Positions 1 through 9,181 of a stretch of DNA of 64,000 nt are shown piece after piece. Position 1 is the stretch's first letter. Each line of letters opens with the position of its first letter. The stretch spans positions 1-64,000 of the forward strand of contig CAIYTF010000002.1 in the NCBI GenBank assembly GCA_903929035.1. The letters run 5' to 3'. The notes below the pieces were generated by a model. The model ran no database searches. It saw only the letters and a list, made by a program, of their open reading frames with translations, and was not told the DNA's origin. Made by a program: the position numbers and the translations under genes. The DNA is from an uncultured Ignavibacteriales bacterium (GTDB taxonomy: Bacteria; Bacteroidota; Ignavibacteria; Ignavibacteriales; Ignavibacteriaceae).

Positions 1-3
1 GGC

Positions 4-30
4 TAAACTTTTAGAAAATAGTTACGATAA
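4..30 (+). promoter_or_regulatory. sigma28 (FliA/SigD)-type flagellin promoter
   Basis: TAAACTTT (4-11), 11-nt spacer, TACGATAA (23-30), compared with the sigma28 consensus TAAAGTTT-N11-GCCGATAA; lies ~100 bp upstream of flagellin. Confidence 0.75.
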
Positions 31-67
31 TGTAATTGGAAGTAAAAATAATTGGTATTACTTCCAC

Positions 68-93
68 CCGGTCCAGGCAAGGATGCCTACCGG
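68..93 (+). promoter_or_regulatory. 5' leader hairpin with GGA in the loop, candidate CsrA binding site
   Basis: CCGGT-cc-AGGCA-[AGGA]-TGCCT-ACCGG: 10 bp stem with a 2-nt bulge; CAAGGATG matches the core of the CsrA SELEX consensus RUACARGGAUGU. Confidence 0.6.
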
Positions 94-132
94 AATATTT
101 TATCACTACCCTAAAATACACGGAGGTTTATT

Positions 133-987
133 ATGGGTTTCAGGATCAACACAAATGTAGATGCTTTAGCTGCTTACAATGCTTTAGCTAAAGTTAACAA
201 AGAAACTGCAACTGCTCAATTAAAACTTGCTTCTGGCAAAAGAATCAATTCTGTAGCAGACGACACATCAGGCTTCAATATCGGCAAATCTCTCGAAGGT
301 AAAATTGCTGTTATGAAAGCCGCCCAAGGAAACGTTTCAGGCGCGAAGAATTTACTCTCAACGGCTGAAGGTTCTCTGCTCTCTACCAACGATCTTTTAA
401 TCAAGATTGAAGGAAAACTTTCCGACTCGACAAACCCGACTGCAGATCGTGCTGCACTTGCTTCTGACATCACCTCACTTGCAACTGAAGTTCAGTCTGT
501 ATTGAATGCATCGAAATTCAATAACACGTCTCTGCTCACAGGTACAGCCGATGCGAAATCAGGATTCTCTTTCCAAGTAGGCAATGCCTACACGGACAAG
601 ATAAGCCTTGACTTTGCACAGAGCATTCTTTCCGGTTCTTCCGGCGGATTCAACACTTCTATCGGTAATCTTTTGGCGGTTACTTCAACAAGTGTTACAA
701 GTGCCGCGACAATGACAACCCTGCAAGCCAACTTGTCAACACTCAGGAGTGAAGTTGCAAGTGCTTTAGGCAAGATAGGTAACTTCGTGCAGAGATTAGA
801 CATTAAAGAGGATACTCTTAACACGTCAATCTCGAACGCTCAAGCCAGCTTTAGCCGTCTTTTCGATGCCGATATGGCAATGGAACAATTGAGTGCCACG
901 CGCGGGAGTATCCTAGGTCAAGCAGCCACCTCGATGGTGTCACAGTTGAACTCGGCTCCGAACGCGGTACTGTCACTGTTCAGATAA
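133..987 (+). CDS. fliC: Flagellin (short, conserved D0/D1 ends)
   Basis: N-terminal GFRINTNVDALAAYNAL...LASGKRINSVADDTSGFNI and C-terminal QAATSMVSQLNSAPNAVLSLFR flagellin signatures; SD GGAGG at 122-126. Confidence 0.95.
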   Translation: MGFRINTNVDALAAYNALAKVNKETATAQLKLASGKRINSVADDTSGFNIGKSLEGKIAVMKAAQGNVSGAKNLLSTAEGSLLSTNDLLIKIEGKLSDSTNPTADRAALASDITSLATEVQSVLNASKFNNTSLLTGTADAKSGFSFQVGNAYTDKISLDFAQSILSGSSGGFNTSIGNLLAVTSTSVTSAATMTTLQANLSTLRSEVASALGKIGNFVQRLDIKEDTLNTSISNAQASFSRLFDADMAMEQLSATRGSILGQAATSMVSQLNSAPNAVLSLFR

Positions 988-1086
988 TCTCGGTTCTAAA
1001 TAATTGATTCTCGCCCGCGGCAGCGCGGGAGGGAGCTATAAATAAACAACAAATTTTATAATAATTGCAGATAGTCGGTAAATACT

Positions 1087-1428
1087 ATGAACACTACATC
1101 ATATTCAAAGAATCAAACAACACAACTCAATCCATATTTAGTCAGAGAGATATTAGAAGCATCCCCGCAGAAATTGCTGGTGAGGATATATGATTTTGCA
1201 ATCACTAATTGCAGGCTGCACGATATGGTTAAAACAAACAGGGCGTTGGACGAACTAATAAACTCGCTAAATTTTGAAGATCCCAAAGCACGTGAAATAT
1301 CAATCGGATTATTGAAATTGTATCAATACTGTCAGGATCAAATGCGCAAGCAGAACTACGAAGTTGTTCACACGATTTTAACTGACCTTCGTGATGCTTG
1401 GCTTACTATTTTTAATATGAAACGTTAG
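1087..1428 (+). CDS. fliS: FliS-like flagellar export chaperone
   Basis: Small protein directly after flagellin; NPYLVREILEASPQKLLVRIYDFAITNCRLHD resembles the FliS N-terminal helix. Confidence 0.75.
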   Translation: MNTTSYSKNQTTQLNPYLVREILEASPQKLLVRIYDFAITNCRLHDMVKTNRALDELINSLNFEDPKAREISIGLLKLYQYCQDQMRKQNYEVVHTILTDLRDAWLTIFNMKR

Positions 1429-1451
1429 TTGATCCTACGATAACAGAACAG

Positions 1452-1491
1452 CTCGGCACTTCGCTTACCGATTCGATAGTGCCGAGGTTTT
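1452..1491 (+). terminator. Rho-independent terminator after fliS
   Basis: CTCGGCACT (1452-1460) ... AGTGCCGAG (1478-1486) perfect 9 bp stem followed by GTTTTC. Confidence 0.65.
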
Positions 1492-1587
1492 CTGAATATA
1501 TAATTTCAATACACCATATCGGAACAAATGCATTTGAGATAAATGCGCCTACACTTGAGGATACTAACAGCATTTGCTGCAACACTA

Positions 1588-1679
1588 AGCCCTTGTAAAG
1601 AAATAACCTTTACATTTTCTAAATGTTACCTTTCCGGTCTTCGCGTGAGAAAGTGCTAATGATATTTCTTAGAGAGCCA
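1588..1679 (+). repeat. Dispersed palindromic repeat, copy A
   Basis: AAGCCCTTGTAAAGAAATAACCTTTACATTTTCTAAATGTTACC...TCTTCGCGTGAGAAAGTGCTAATGATATTTCTTAGAGAGCC; same family as copies near 14.8, 20.2 and 57.3 kb. Confidence 0.7.
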
Positions 1680-1711
1680 TAAACCTTATATCTTTGATTT
1701 CTATAAATTTC

Positions 1712-2644
1712 TTATGTTGTGCCGTTTTCCGTCAACCGCCTGTTATACAACTCTCCTATCACCGCTCCAATAACAAAAACAGCCGCGGAGTAATAGAGCC
1801 AAAACGCGACTGCAACAAGTATCGCGTAAGCTCCATATATCTTGCCATACACAGCTATATTATATAAATAGTAGCCGAAAATCTGCTTTGCTCCCTCCCA
1901 CAAGATTGCCGCCCACATCGCACCCACGAACACTGCCTGAAATTTTATCCTTTTAATCGGGACAAAGTGATATAGCATCGAAAATAAAATCAGAATTATG
2001 CTAGTCGATATTGCTGAAGTGAACACTGTCTGGAAAATGCGGTATTTCAAAAACTCCAGCTCGACAAATTGCTCCGAAAATGTTCTAAGAATGGTCAGAA
2101 CCGGAGCAACAAGCGTCACCGCGAACATCAGTACAACACTCACGAAAATCAATACGAAATCGCGGAGTTTGCCGAGAAAGAAATTCACGTCAACTTTTGC
2201 TCCAAAAATATTATTTAATATCGTACGAATACTCCCTGCAAAACCGGATGCCGCGAAAAGCAAACCGCCCATACCAAGTATTCCCGCGGTGTTTCTGAAT
2301 TGTATAAGTTCGCGTGCGCGATTCTCTAATACTTCTTTTACAACATAGGAATAGTCTTCATAGGGAATAACCGTATCTACCAAATACCCTAATTGTGAAG
2401 AAATAGTCTCTGAATTCAAGAAATTCCCAAGTACCCAAAACAGAATAAGAATAAACGGAATAACGCAGAGAAGAATAGAGAATGCTAATCCTCCCGCGAA
2501 GAGAAATACGTGATGTTCATCAAGACTGTTATATAAGCCCGCGAAATAGTATTTGACTGCCCCCGCAAAGTCCTGTGCCCGCTTGGACAATTGATAAATC
2601 AGCCAAAACTTCCGGCGATAACGAACGTACATTTTCTTAACCAT
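1712..2644 (-). CDS. YihY/BrkB family inner-membrane protein
   Basis: Multi-TM protein with YihY-family pattern (ALAFSILLCVIPFILI..., WLYYSAAVFVIGAVIGELYNRR). Confidence 0.85.
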   Translation of the reverse strand: MVKKMYVRYRRKFWLIYQLSKRAQDFAGAVKYYFAGLYNSLDEHHVFLFAGGLAFSILLCVIPFILILFWVLGNFLNSETISSQLGYLVDTVIPYEDYSYVVKEVLENRARELIQFRNTAGILGMGGLLFAASGFAGSIRTILNNIFGAKVDVNFFLGKLRDFVLIFVSVVLMFAVTLVAPVLTILRTFSEQFVELEFLKYRIFQTVFTSAISTSIILILFSMLYHFVPIKRIKFQAVFVGAMWAAILWEGAKQIFGYYLYNIAVYGKIYGAYAILVAVAFWLYYSAAVFVIGAVIGELYNRRLTENGTT

Positions 2645-2701
2645 AGAAAACCTTTTTAATTGTTAATGGTTAATTATTAATTGCATACTATAATATTTCC
2701 A

Positions 2702-3739
2702 TTAATCAGGTAGTTCGCTCGAAAGGCAATGGAGAGTGCCTAATCCCCATACCAAATCCACCGCGTGAATACCATATACCTTTCTTTTCGGGAATTGTTC
2801 AGCTATAATTCCCAAAGCAATTCTGTCGTTTTCATCATTAAAAGTCGGGACAAGAACAAGGCTGTTGGCAATATAAAAATTCGCGTAACTCGCGGGCAGC
2901 CGCAATCCGTCATAAAAGAGCGGAGCAGGCATCGGAATAGAAACCACCTCCGGTTTTCCCCCATTAGGAAGCACGGATGATTGGAGGCGTTCAAAATTTT
3001 CTTCAAGAATGCTATAGTTATCTTCCTTGTGATTTTTCTCTCTGCAGGCAAGAATAGTATTTTCATTTACAAAACGAGCAATGTCATCTATATGCCCGTG
3101 CGTATCATCGCCGGCAATCCCTGCAGCAAGCCAAATAATATTATTAATACCGAGATATTTATTAAACAGCAAAAGATAATCATCTTTGCTGAATCCGGGA
3201 TTACGGACTTGCTGAATTTGATCTAACAAACATTCTTCCGTTGTAATTAGTGTCCCTTTGCCATTTACATCAATTGCCCCGCCTTCGAGAACAACTTTGT
3301 AATTATTATGTACCGCATCCACAATGGGAATGTCTAATTTCTTACCCATAAATTTTGGAAGTTTCTCATCCTTTTTGAAGTTGGAATATTTAGACCAAGC
3401 GTCAAAATGGAAATCAATTGCTATCAGCTCCTTTGTTTTAGAGTCCTTGACAAAGGCGGGACAGGAATCGCGCATCCAGTTTCTGTCTGTTTCAAAAATA
3501 TGAAACTTGATAAGATTCATATCGATATAACACTTGGCTAACAGTTTGGCTGCAAATTCTTTCTGTTTCTTATCTTTAACTATAAGAATAACAGGTTCAG
3601 ATTCTGCCAGCTTTCTTATAATTTCAGTATATGCCCAATACACCGGAATGAATTTTCCGGGCCAATCGCTTTTATTGGAAGGCCAGCATAGAATTGTCGC
3701 GCTGTGCTTTTCCCATTCCGCGGGTAATCGGTATGCCAT
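2702..3739 (-). CDS. aguA: Agmatine deiminase family protein
   Basis: MAYRLPAEWEKHSATILCWPSN, NWMRDSCPAF, GGAIDVNGKGTLITTEECLL, GDDTHGHIDDIARFV, C-terminal LHCLSSELP. Confidence 0.93.
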   Translation of the reverse strand: MAYRLPAEWEKHSATILCWPSNKSDWPGKFIPVYWAYTEIIRKLAESEPVILIVKDKKQKEFAAKLLAKCYIDMNLIKFHIFETDRNWMRDSCPAFVKDSKTKELIAIDFHFDAWSKYSNFKKDEKLPKFMGKKLDIPIVDAVHNNYKVVLEGGAIDVNGKGTLITTEECLLDQIQQVRNPGFSKDDYLLLFNKYLGINNIIWLAAGIAGDDTHGHIDDIARFVNENTILACREKNHKEDNYSILEENFERLQSSVLPNGGKPEVVSIPMPAPLFYDGLRLPASYANFYIANSLVLVPTFNDENDRIALGIIAEQFPKRKVYGIHAVDLVWGLGTLHCLSSELPD

Positions 3740-3773
3740 TATAATATAATCTTTCTGCTGCTAATATTAAATA

Positions 3774-4673
3774 TTAATCTCTAAAACGTTTGGTAATATC
3801 GCCGTACGCGTCAATCCTTCGGTCACGCAAAAAGGGCCAGTTGCGGCGCACTGTTTCCATTTTTTTCAAGTCAACTTCACAATGCAGAATTTCTTCTTTG
3901 TCAATTGACCCTTGCACGAGCATAACACCTTGCGGATCGCATATAAAAGATGAACCCCAAAATTGGATGCCGGCTTGTTCGCTTACAGGTTGTTCAAACC
4001 CGACGCGGTTTGCTGCCCCAACATAGCAGCCGTTAGCAATCGCGTGACTTCGCTGAATTGTTATCCACGAATCGCGCTGTTTTTCGCCGTGCCGCTCTTT
4101 CTCCGCCGGATGCCATCCGATTGCTGTAGGATAAAACAATATCGATGCACCTTGCAGTGCTGTCAATCGCGCACCCTCCGGATACCACTGGTCCCAGCAA
4201 ATCAACACGCCGATTTTTCCATAAGATGTCACAACCGATTTAAACCCAAGATCGCCCGGAGTGAAATAGAATTTCTCATAGTAGGCGTAATCATCAGGTA
4301 TATGCATCTTGCGATAAATATCCGCAATTAAGCCATCAGAGTTAATAATGACTGCACTATTGTGATATAATCCGGGGGCTCGTTTTTCAAAAACAGGAAC
4401 AACTAATACCGTTTTTGTTTTTGCTGCTAATACCTGCATTCTTTTAACAGTATCACCATCAATTGATTCAGCCAAATCAAACAGATTAATGTCCTCAGTC
4501 TGGCAAAAATATTGGGACCGGAACAATTCCGGCAAGCAAATAATCTGCGCACCCTCGCCTGCTGCCTGTATAATATATGCTTCCGCTTTTTTTAAATTCT
4601 CTTCCGGTGCAGGCGAGAATGCTAATTGAAGCAAGGCTGCCCGAAATTTGTTTTTATCTTCTTTTGTTTTCAT
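3774..4673 (-). CDS. aguB: N-carbamoylputrescine amidase (nitrilase superfamily)
   Basis: Nitrilase triad contexts CLPELF, RKMHIPDD, GVLICWDQWYPEGAR; adjacent to aguA. Confidence 0.93.
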   Translation of the reverse strand: MKTKEDKNKFRAALLQLAFSPAPEENLKKAEAYIIQAAGEGAQIICLPELFRSQYFCQTEDINLFDLAESIDGDTVKRMQVLAAKTKTVLVVPVFEKRAPGLYHNSAVIINSDGLIADIYRKMHIPDDYAYYEKFYFTPGDLGFKSVVTSYGKIGVLICWDQWYPEGARLTALQGASILFYPTAIGWHPAEKERHGEKQRDSWITIQRSHAIANGCYVGAANRVGFEQPVSEQAGIQFWGSSFICDPQGVMLVQGSIDKEEILHCEVDLKKMETVRRNWPFLRDRRIDAYGDITKRFRD

Positions 4674-4695
4674 ACATCATAATTAACAATTACCT

Positions 4696-5598
4696 TTAAT
4701 ATTTTTTCTCGGATATAATTGTTCCGTTTTCGGAATATTCTGTGCTTGATACTAATTTACCTTCAGAATAAGTATCACGATACCACAAAGTGCTGTCTTT
4801 CCGGAAAATTTCAGTTATGCCCTCAAGCGCGTTCTTAATATACGATTGCTTTGTCCACACTGCACCGTTTTCATAATATGTAACCGCCGCCCCGTTTTTA
4901 TTGCCGAGTTTATAATTTATATTTGCTTTTAAGGTGCCGTCAGGATAATAAATAGTATTAACGCTGTCTGCTTTGGCATAGTTAAAGTATTTAATTTCTT
5001 TCACTTTCCCATCGGTATAGTATTCAATCGATTCGCCGTGCAAATTCCCTTCAAGAAATCCGCGCGTAGTTTTTATTTTGCCATTTTCATAATATATTGT
5101 TGAAAGACCTTCTTCGCGATTTGCCGCGAATGTAACTTCAATATTCAACTGCCCATTCTCATAATAATAGAATGCTTTACCCTCACGCTTACCTTTAACA
5201 AATACTGCAACTGTCATCACTTTTCCTGATTGGTAATATCCTGTGAAAACTCCGTTTGGTAACCCATTGGAATATGCCCCTATTTCTTTAACTCTTCCAT
5301 CATCGTAATAGGAAGAAAAATCTCCCCGCATTAAATTATTCCGGAAAGTAGATATTTGTTTTACGATTCCTTTTTCGGAATATAAATATTGAACCCCGTT
5401 TAATTTATCTCCGTAATATAATGAAGATTCAATTAGAATTCCAGCGGGTGAATAGAATAGCTTTTCAATGTTATTTGCAAGCGAAGTTATTTTAACTGAC
5501 TTTAATATACCGGTGTCATAACGTGCAATGGTCGTATCTTGTGAAAACAATACCGCTGAAAACACTGCCGCTGCAGTTATAATTTTTAGACCGCTCAT
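4696..5598 (-). CDS. Secreted MORN-repeat (YwqK-like) protein
   Basis: N-terminal signal-like segment and ~23-residue repeats of type GxxxYYYENGKxxxxxxFxxGxxxG. Confidence 0.8.
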   Translation of the reverse strand: MSGLKIITAAAVFSAVLFSQDTTIARYDTGILKSVKITSLANNIEKLFYSPAGILIESSLYYGDKLNGVQYLYSEKGIVKQISTFRNNLMRGDFSSYYDDGRVKEIGAYSNGLPNGVFTGYYQSGKVMTVAVFVKGKREGKAFYYYENGQLNIEVTFAANREEGLSTIYYENGKIKTTRGFLEGNLHGESIEYYTDGKVKEIKYFNYAKADSVNTIYYPDGTLKANINYKLGNKNGAAVTYYENGAVWTKQSYIKNALEGITEIFRKDSTLWYRDTYSEGKLVSSTEYSENGTIISEKKY

Positions 5599-7106
5599 TT
5601 TTTCTCTCTGCTATAATCAAAAAGTTCTTTTATTGTTCCGTTCGGGTTGAACGTTTTTTTTGTCAACAAAATTCCGTTACTATAATATAATTCGGCAAGG
5701 AGTGAATCTGCTTCGGAATATTCCCGCACGAAGCCTTCCACTTTCCCTTCATAGAATCTTTCGGTTTTTTTCAATGCCCCGTTTTTGTGGTAATATGATG
5801 TAACTAAAAGAACGCCGTCAGAAATATCCGATATGAGCAGCAGCAAATTATCTTCACGGTATTTTTTCAGTTCACCGTTAAACACACCGCCGGAGATTGC
5901 AGCGACAGTATCAATATTTCCGTTCTTATAATAAGTGAAATATAATCCGCTTGGTTTCCCGTTTTCATAATAAGTTTCCGAACAAATTTCTCCCGAAGAA
6001 TAATATCTCTTCTCAATACCGCGCGGTATTCCGCGTTGATATTCAACTTTAGAAAAAAGTGTTCCTTCCTCATAGAAATTGTTCACCATCCCATCAAGTG
6101 TATCGTTAATAAAGAAGGCTTCTGTCTGCAAAAATCCTGATGGATAGTATTTGTGAATATAGCCCTGTTTTTTGCCATCGCGAATCAGATAATCTTCCTT
6201 CAATATTCCATCGGAATAACGATTCCTTATATACTGTTCCATTGATGTCTGCTTTCCAAGATAATCATATCGTATTCTATCAACAATCTCACCGCGCTCA
6301 TATCTATCTTTAACCCTGATATCACCCGCGTAATCATAAATATACAATACTCCTTCCAGCTTGTCTTCGGTATAAGCTGCATCCACCGCTATTTTTCCGT
6401 TCTCGTGATAGACGTAAGACTTGCCTTGCAGCTTATCGTTCACGAAATATTTTTCGACTTCTTTTTTCCCTGAAAGATAATATGTCAGCGAATAACCGTT
6501 CAAGAATCCGTTGTGATATCGCCATTCAGCCTGCAGTTGGCCCGTCTTAAAATATGTTTTGGTTATTCCTTCAAGTTTTCCGTTTGTATAATTTTGTACT
6601 GCCCATAACTCGTTTGTTTCATAGAACCAACGCGACTCTCCTTCTCGCTTTCCTTCACTATAATTCCACTGAATACTAAGTTTACCGTTTTCAAAATACC
6701 AGTAAGATAATCCGGATTCTTTCCCGTTCTTGAACGACCAATCTTTCCAAATTGTCCCCGTGGGATAGTATTCAATATATCTCCCGTTTAATTTGCCGTT
6801 AATATATTCACCTTCCGTCTTTACTTTGCCTGATGGGAAAAATGTTTTCTGCACCTCCCGCTTTTCAGGAGACACTGAATCAGCAAGGATTGGTTTTGCT
6901 GTCGTTTCGGGTTCGCTCAACAACAAGGGAATCCGAAATATTGTCAATGATGAGTCAACATTTTTTTTATATATGAACGTTGTGTCCATACCTTTTTGTA
7001 ATACAAGAGAATCAAATCTTTCAGCTTTAGCAAAAACAATGCCTGAAACAAACCAAAAATAAAGGGCAAGCGGCACGATTCCCCAAAAGTGAAAAGAACG
7101 AATCAT
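5595..7106 (-). CDS. MORN-repeat (YwqK-like) protein
   Basis: Long run of GxxxxYYxxGxxxxxxxYxxGKxxG repeats; 4-bp overlap with the downstream MORN gene. Confidence 0.8.
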   Translation of the reverse strand: MIRSFHFWGIVPLALYFWFVSGIVFAKAERFDSLVLQKGMDTTFIYKKNVDSSLTIFRIPLLLSEPETTAKPILADSVSPEKREVQKTFFPSGKVKTEGEYINGKLNGRYIEYYPTGTIWKDWSFKNGKESGLSYWYFENGKLSIQWNYSEGKREGESRWFYETNELWAVQNYTNGKLEGITKTYFKTGQLQAEWRYHNGFLNGYSLTYYLSGKKEVEKYFVNDKLQGKSYVYHENGKIAVDAAYTEDKLEGVLYIYDYAGDIRVKDRYERGEIVDRIRYDYLGKQTSMEQYIRNRYSDGILKEDYLIRDGKKQGYIHKYYPSGFLQTEAFFINDTLDGMVNNFYEEGTLFSKVEYQRGIPRGIEKRYYSSGEICSETYYENGKPSGLYFTYYKNGNIDTVAAISGGVFNGELKKYREDNLLLLISDISDGVLLVTSYYHKNGALKKTERFYEGKVEGFVREYSEADSLLAELYYSNGILLTKKTFNPNGTIKELFDYSREKK

Positions 7107-7663
7107 TCTTCTCCGCCTCTAAATTCATACAAGCAAGTATCTCCTAACTGCCGATACGGTTCAATGCCAAACGCGGCGGAATCTTTTTCTTTTGTTTGTA
7201 TCGAGCGTTCAATTATCATTATCCCGTTGGGAGCAATTAGTTTCCGTGCCTGAATTTCCGTCACAACCTCGTAAACATCAAATGCAAAAAAAGGCGGGTC
7301 GGCAAGAATTAAATCAAACGGGGCACCTGACCAAGTTCGCGCGGTTTGAATGGCAGATTGTTTACGGATTGTACAAAATTCTTTGACTCCCAGTTTCTCG
7401 ATGTTTTCAGCCAATACTTTTGCAGGAACATAATTTTTTTCTACAAATATTACGGATGCCGCACCGCGGCTGAACGCTTCGAATCCCAATGAGCCGGAAC
7501 CTGCATATATATCTAACACGCTGATATTTCCAAAATCGATTTTATTTGCAAGAGAATTAAATATACTCTCGCGAACACGCTCTGTTGTCGGTCTTGTAAG
7601 TTCTGTTTGCGGCGCGGTAATGATTCTACCGCACAGTTCACCGCCGGTGATTCGCAGTCGCAT
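7103..7663 (-). CDS. rsmD: 16S rRNA (guanine966-N2)-methyltransferase RsmD
   Basis: MRLRITGGELCGRII, RPTTERVRESIFN, VLDIYAGSGSLGFEAFSRGA, LILADPPF. Confidence 0.95.
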   Translation of the reverse strand: MRLRITGGELCGRIITAPQTELTRPTTERVRESIFNSLANKIDFGNISVLDIYAGSGSLGFEAFSRGAASVIFVEKNYVPAKVLAENIEKLGVKEFCTIRKQSAIQTARTWSGAPFDLILADPPFFAFDVYEVVTEIQARKLIAPNGIMIIERSIQTKEKDSAAFGIEPYRQLGDTCLYEFRGGEE

Positions 7664-7666
7664 TCC

Positions 7667-8590
7667 TTAAAACAAACGATAACAGGCACCCGCGGCAGGC
7701 GCGAATGCATAAAAATAATCTTTCAATATCTTTACACTTGAAAGTTTTGAATGAATGGTAAAACGCTTAAACGGATTCACGGGAAATATTTTCAATCGCG
7801 TGTGTTCTTCCAAGGAACTCAAAAAGGAGGGAGACAGTCTATCGGCATATATGAATGCCGAAGATATTTGTGCAATGGGAATATTGTTCTCAGATAAATA
7901 CTCTAATTCTACATTTATTGCTGTATGCAGTTCCGCTGTATTTTTCAATTTCCTTGTACGCGCGTAAACGGGCTTTCCATTCATCAAGAGTTCAAATGAA
8001 AGGGCACCGCTATCAACCAACAGAGTAATATACGCGCCATCACTCACCGCCGGATAATTAAGCAGTAACGCGCTGTCACAGGAAAAGTGCGCGTAGTCCA
8101 CGGTATGCAGTTCAAAATTATTCTTTTGCGCGAACGATTTTGCAATCCTTAAAAATTTTCGATTAAGCGCGACAAGCAGCGCGTGCCTATTTCGCGAAAA
8201 TATGTTTTCGGCAATTTCATAGAATGTTATTGCATAGTCATCAACCGATTCGTGCGGATAAAGAAGGCTAAACTCCCACCTGAACTGCGTGAGCAAATCC
8301 TGTTCAAGCAGCGTGTTGTCATAAGGCAGCCGCTGAATATAAAAGCACTCTGCCGGCAGCGAAATAAATAAAGTCTTGCCCGCTATGTTTGTTTTAACAG
8401 CTATTTCGTTAAATGCCGCCTGCAGATTACTCAATATCTTAGTCTCTTTATCAGTAACTAAATCTATTTCATCATTAAAATATGCTTCATCAAGATATTC
8501 AAGAATATATTCATTATTACGAAACACGAATTCAACAAACTTTATTTTTGTTGCCGAGAGATTAATACCGGTGCGATTTTCTAATGTCAT
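7667..8590 (-). CDS. PilM-like actin-fold protein
   Basis: TGINLSATKIKFVEF start, FISLPAECFYIQRLPYD, TLLVDSGALSFELLMNG; overall PilM-like layout. Confidence 0.5.
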   Translation of the reverse strand: MTLENRTGINLSATKIKFVEFVFRNNEYILEYLDEAYFNDEIDLVTDKETKILSNLQAAFNEIAVKTNIAGKTLFISLPAECFYIQRLPYDNTLLEQDLLTQFRWEFSLLYPHESVDDYAITFYEIAENIFSRNRHALLVALNRKFLRIAKSFAQKNNFELHTVDYAHFSCDSALLLNYPAVSDGAYITLLVDSGALSFELLMNGKPVYARTRKLKNTAELHTAINVELEYLSENNIPIAQISSAFIYADRLSPSFLSSLEEHTRLKIFPVNPFKRFTIHSKLSSVKILKDYFYAFAPAAGACYRLF

Positions 8591-8626
8591 TATAAGCGTT
8601 TATCTTCTTTACGTGTACAAATAATG

Positions 8627-9160
8627 CTACTTAATTGATATATGATTTTTAATGTTCTCAAATTTTTTCTCACCAATACCTTTAACATCCTTTAATTGCG
8701 TTGCTGCAGTAAATCGTTTGATATACTGCCTATACGAGATGATTGCTTCGGCTGTAGCTATCCCGATGCCTTGCAAAGTTGCTAATTCCGCGACAGTAGC
8801 AGTATTTATATTCACCCTGTCAATTGATCCTTTTGCTAATTTTTCAATAGGCGCGTTAATTGAACTAAGGCGAAACGCCGCCAATGTGTCAGGTTCTCTT
8901 ACGAGCAATGTATCCTGTCGCGAACTGTTCACTATGTCATCAACATTCAGGCGGTTGCTTCGGCGTTCGCGGGAATCTCTCATAATTGATATGTAAAGAC
9001 TGTCCTCCCGCTCGTAAGAAAACTTTTTTCCTATGTGAAATGATGAATCCGCGATTTTATAAATCCCTCCAATAGAAGCTAACGACAGGAAAAAGATCAC
9101 GACCGTGACTTCGCTCGTGGTAAATCCTATTTTGTCCCCGATCTTCTTTAGCAGTTTCAT
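8627..9160 (-). CDS. ComEA-like helix-hairpin-helix protein
   Basis: N-terminal TM segment; C-terminal VNINTATVAELATLQGIGIATAEAIISYRQ...LKDVKGIGEKKFENIK. Confidence 0.85.
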   Translation of the reverse strand: MKLLKKIGDKIGFTTSEVTVVIFFLSLASIGGIYKIADSSFHIGKKFSYEREDSLYISIMRDSRERRSNRLNVDDIVNSSRQDTLLVREPDTLAAFRLSSINAPIEKLAKGSIDRVNINTATVAELATLQGIGIATAEAIISYRQYIKRFTAATQLKDVKGIGEKKFENIKNHISIK

Positions 9161-9181
9161 TTTGCAAGAATCCTGACAGTT

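Noticed and set aside
216-824. Antisense ORFs (216-473, 588-824) across flagellin
   Set aside because: Mirror of strong codon bias in the sense gene; no recognisable domain or SD.
2765-4331. Plus-strand ORFs opposite aguA/aguB
   Set aside because: Antisense to well-supported genes, no recognisable domains.
4696-7106. Toxin-antitoxin system (YwqK annotation)
   Set aside because: No adjacent toxin candidate; MORN repeat match alone does not support a TA call.
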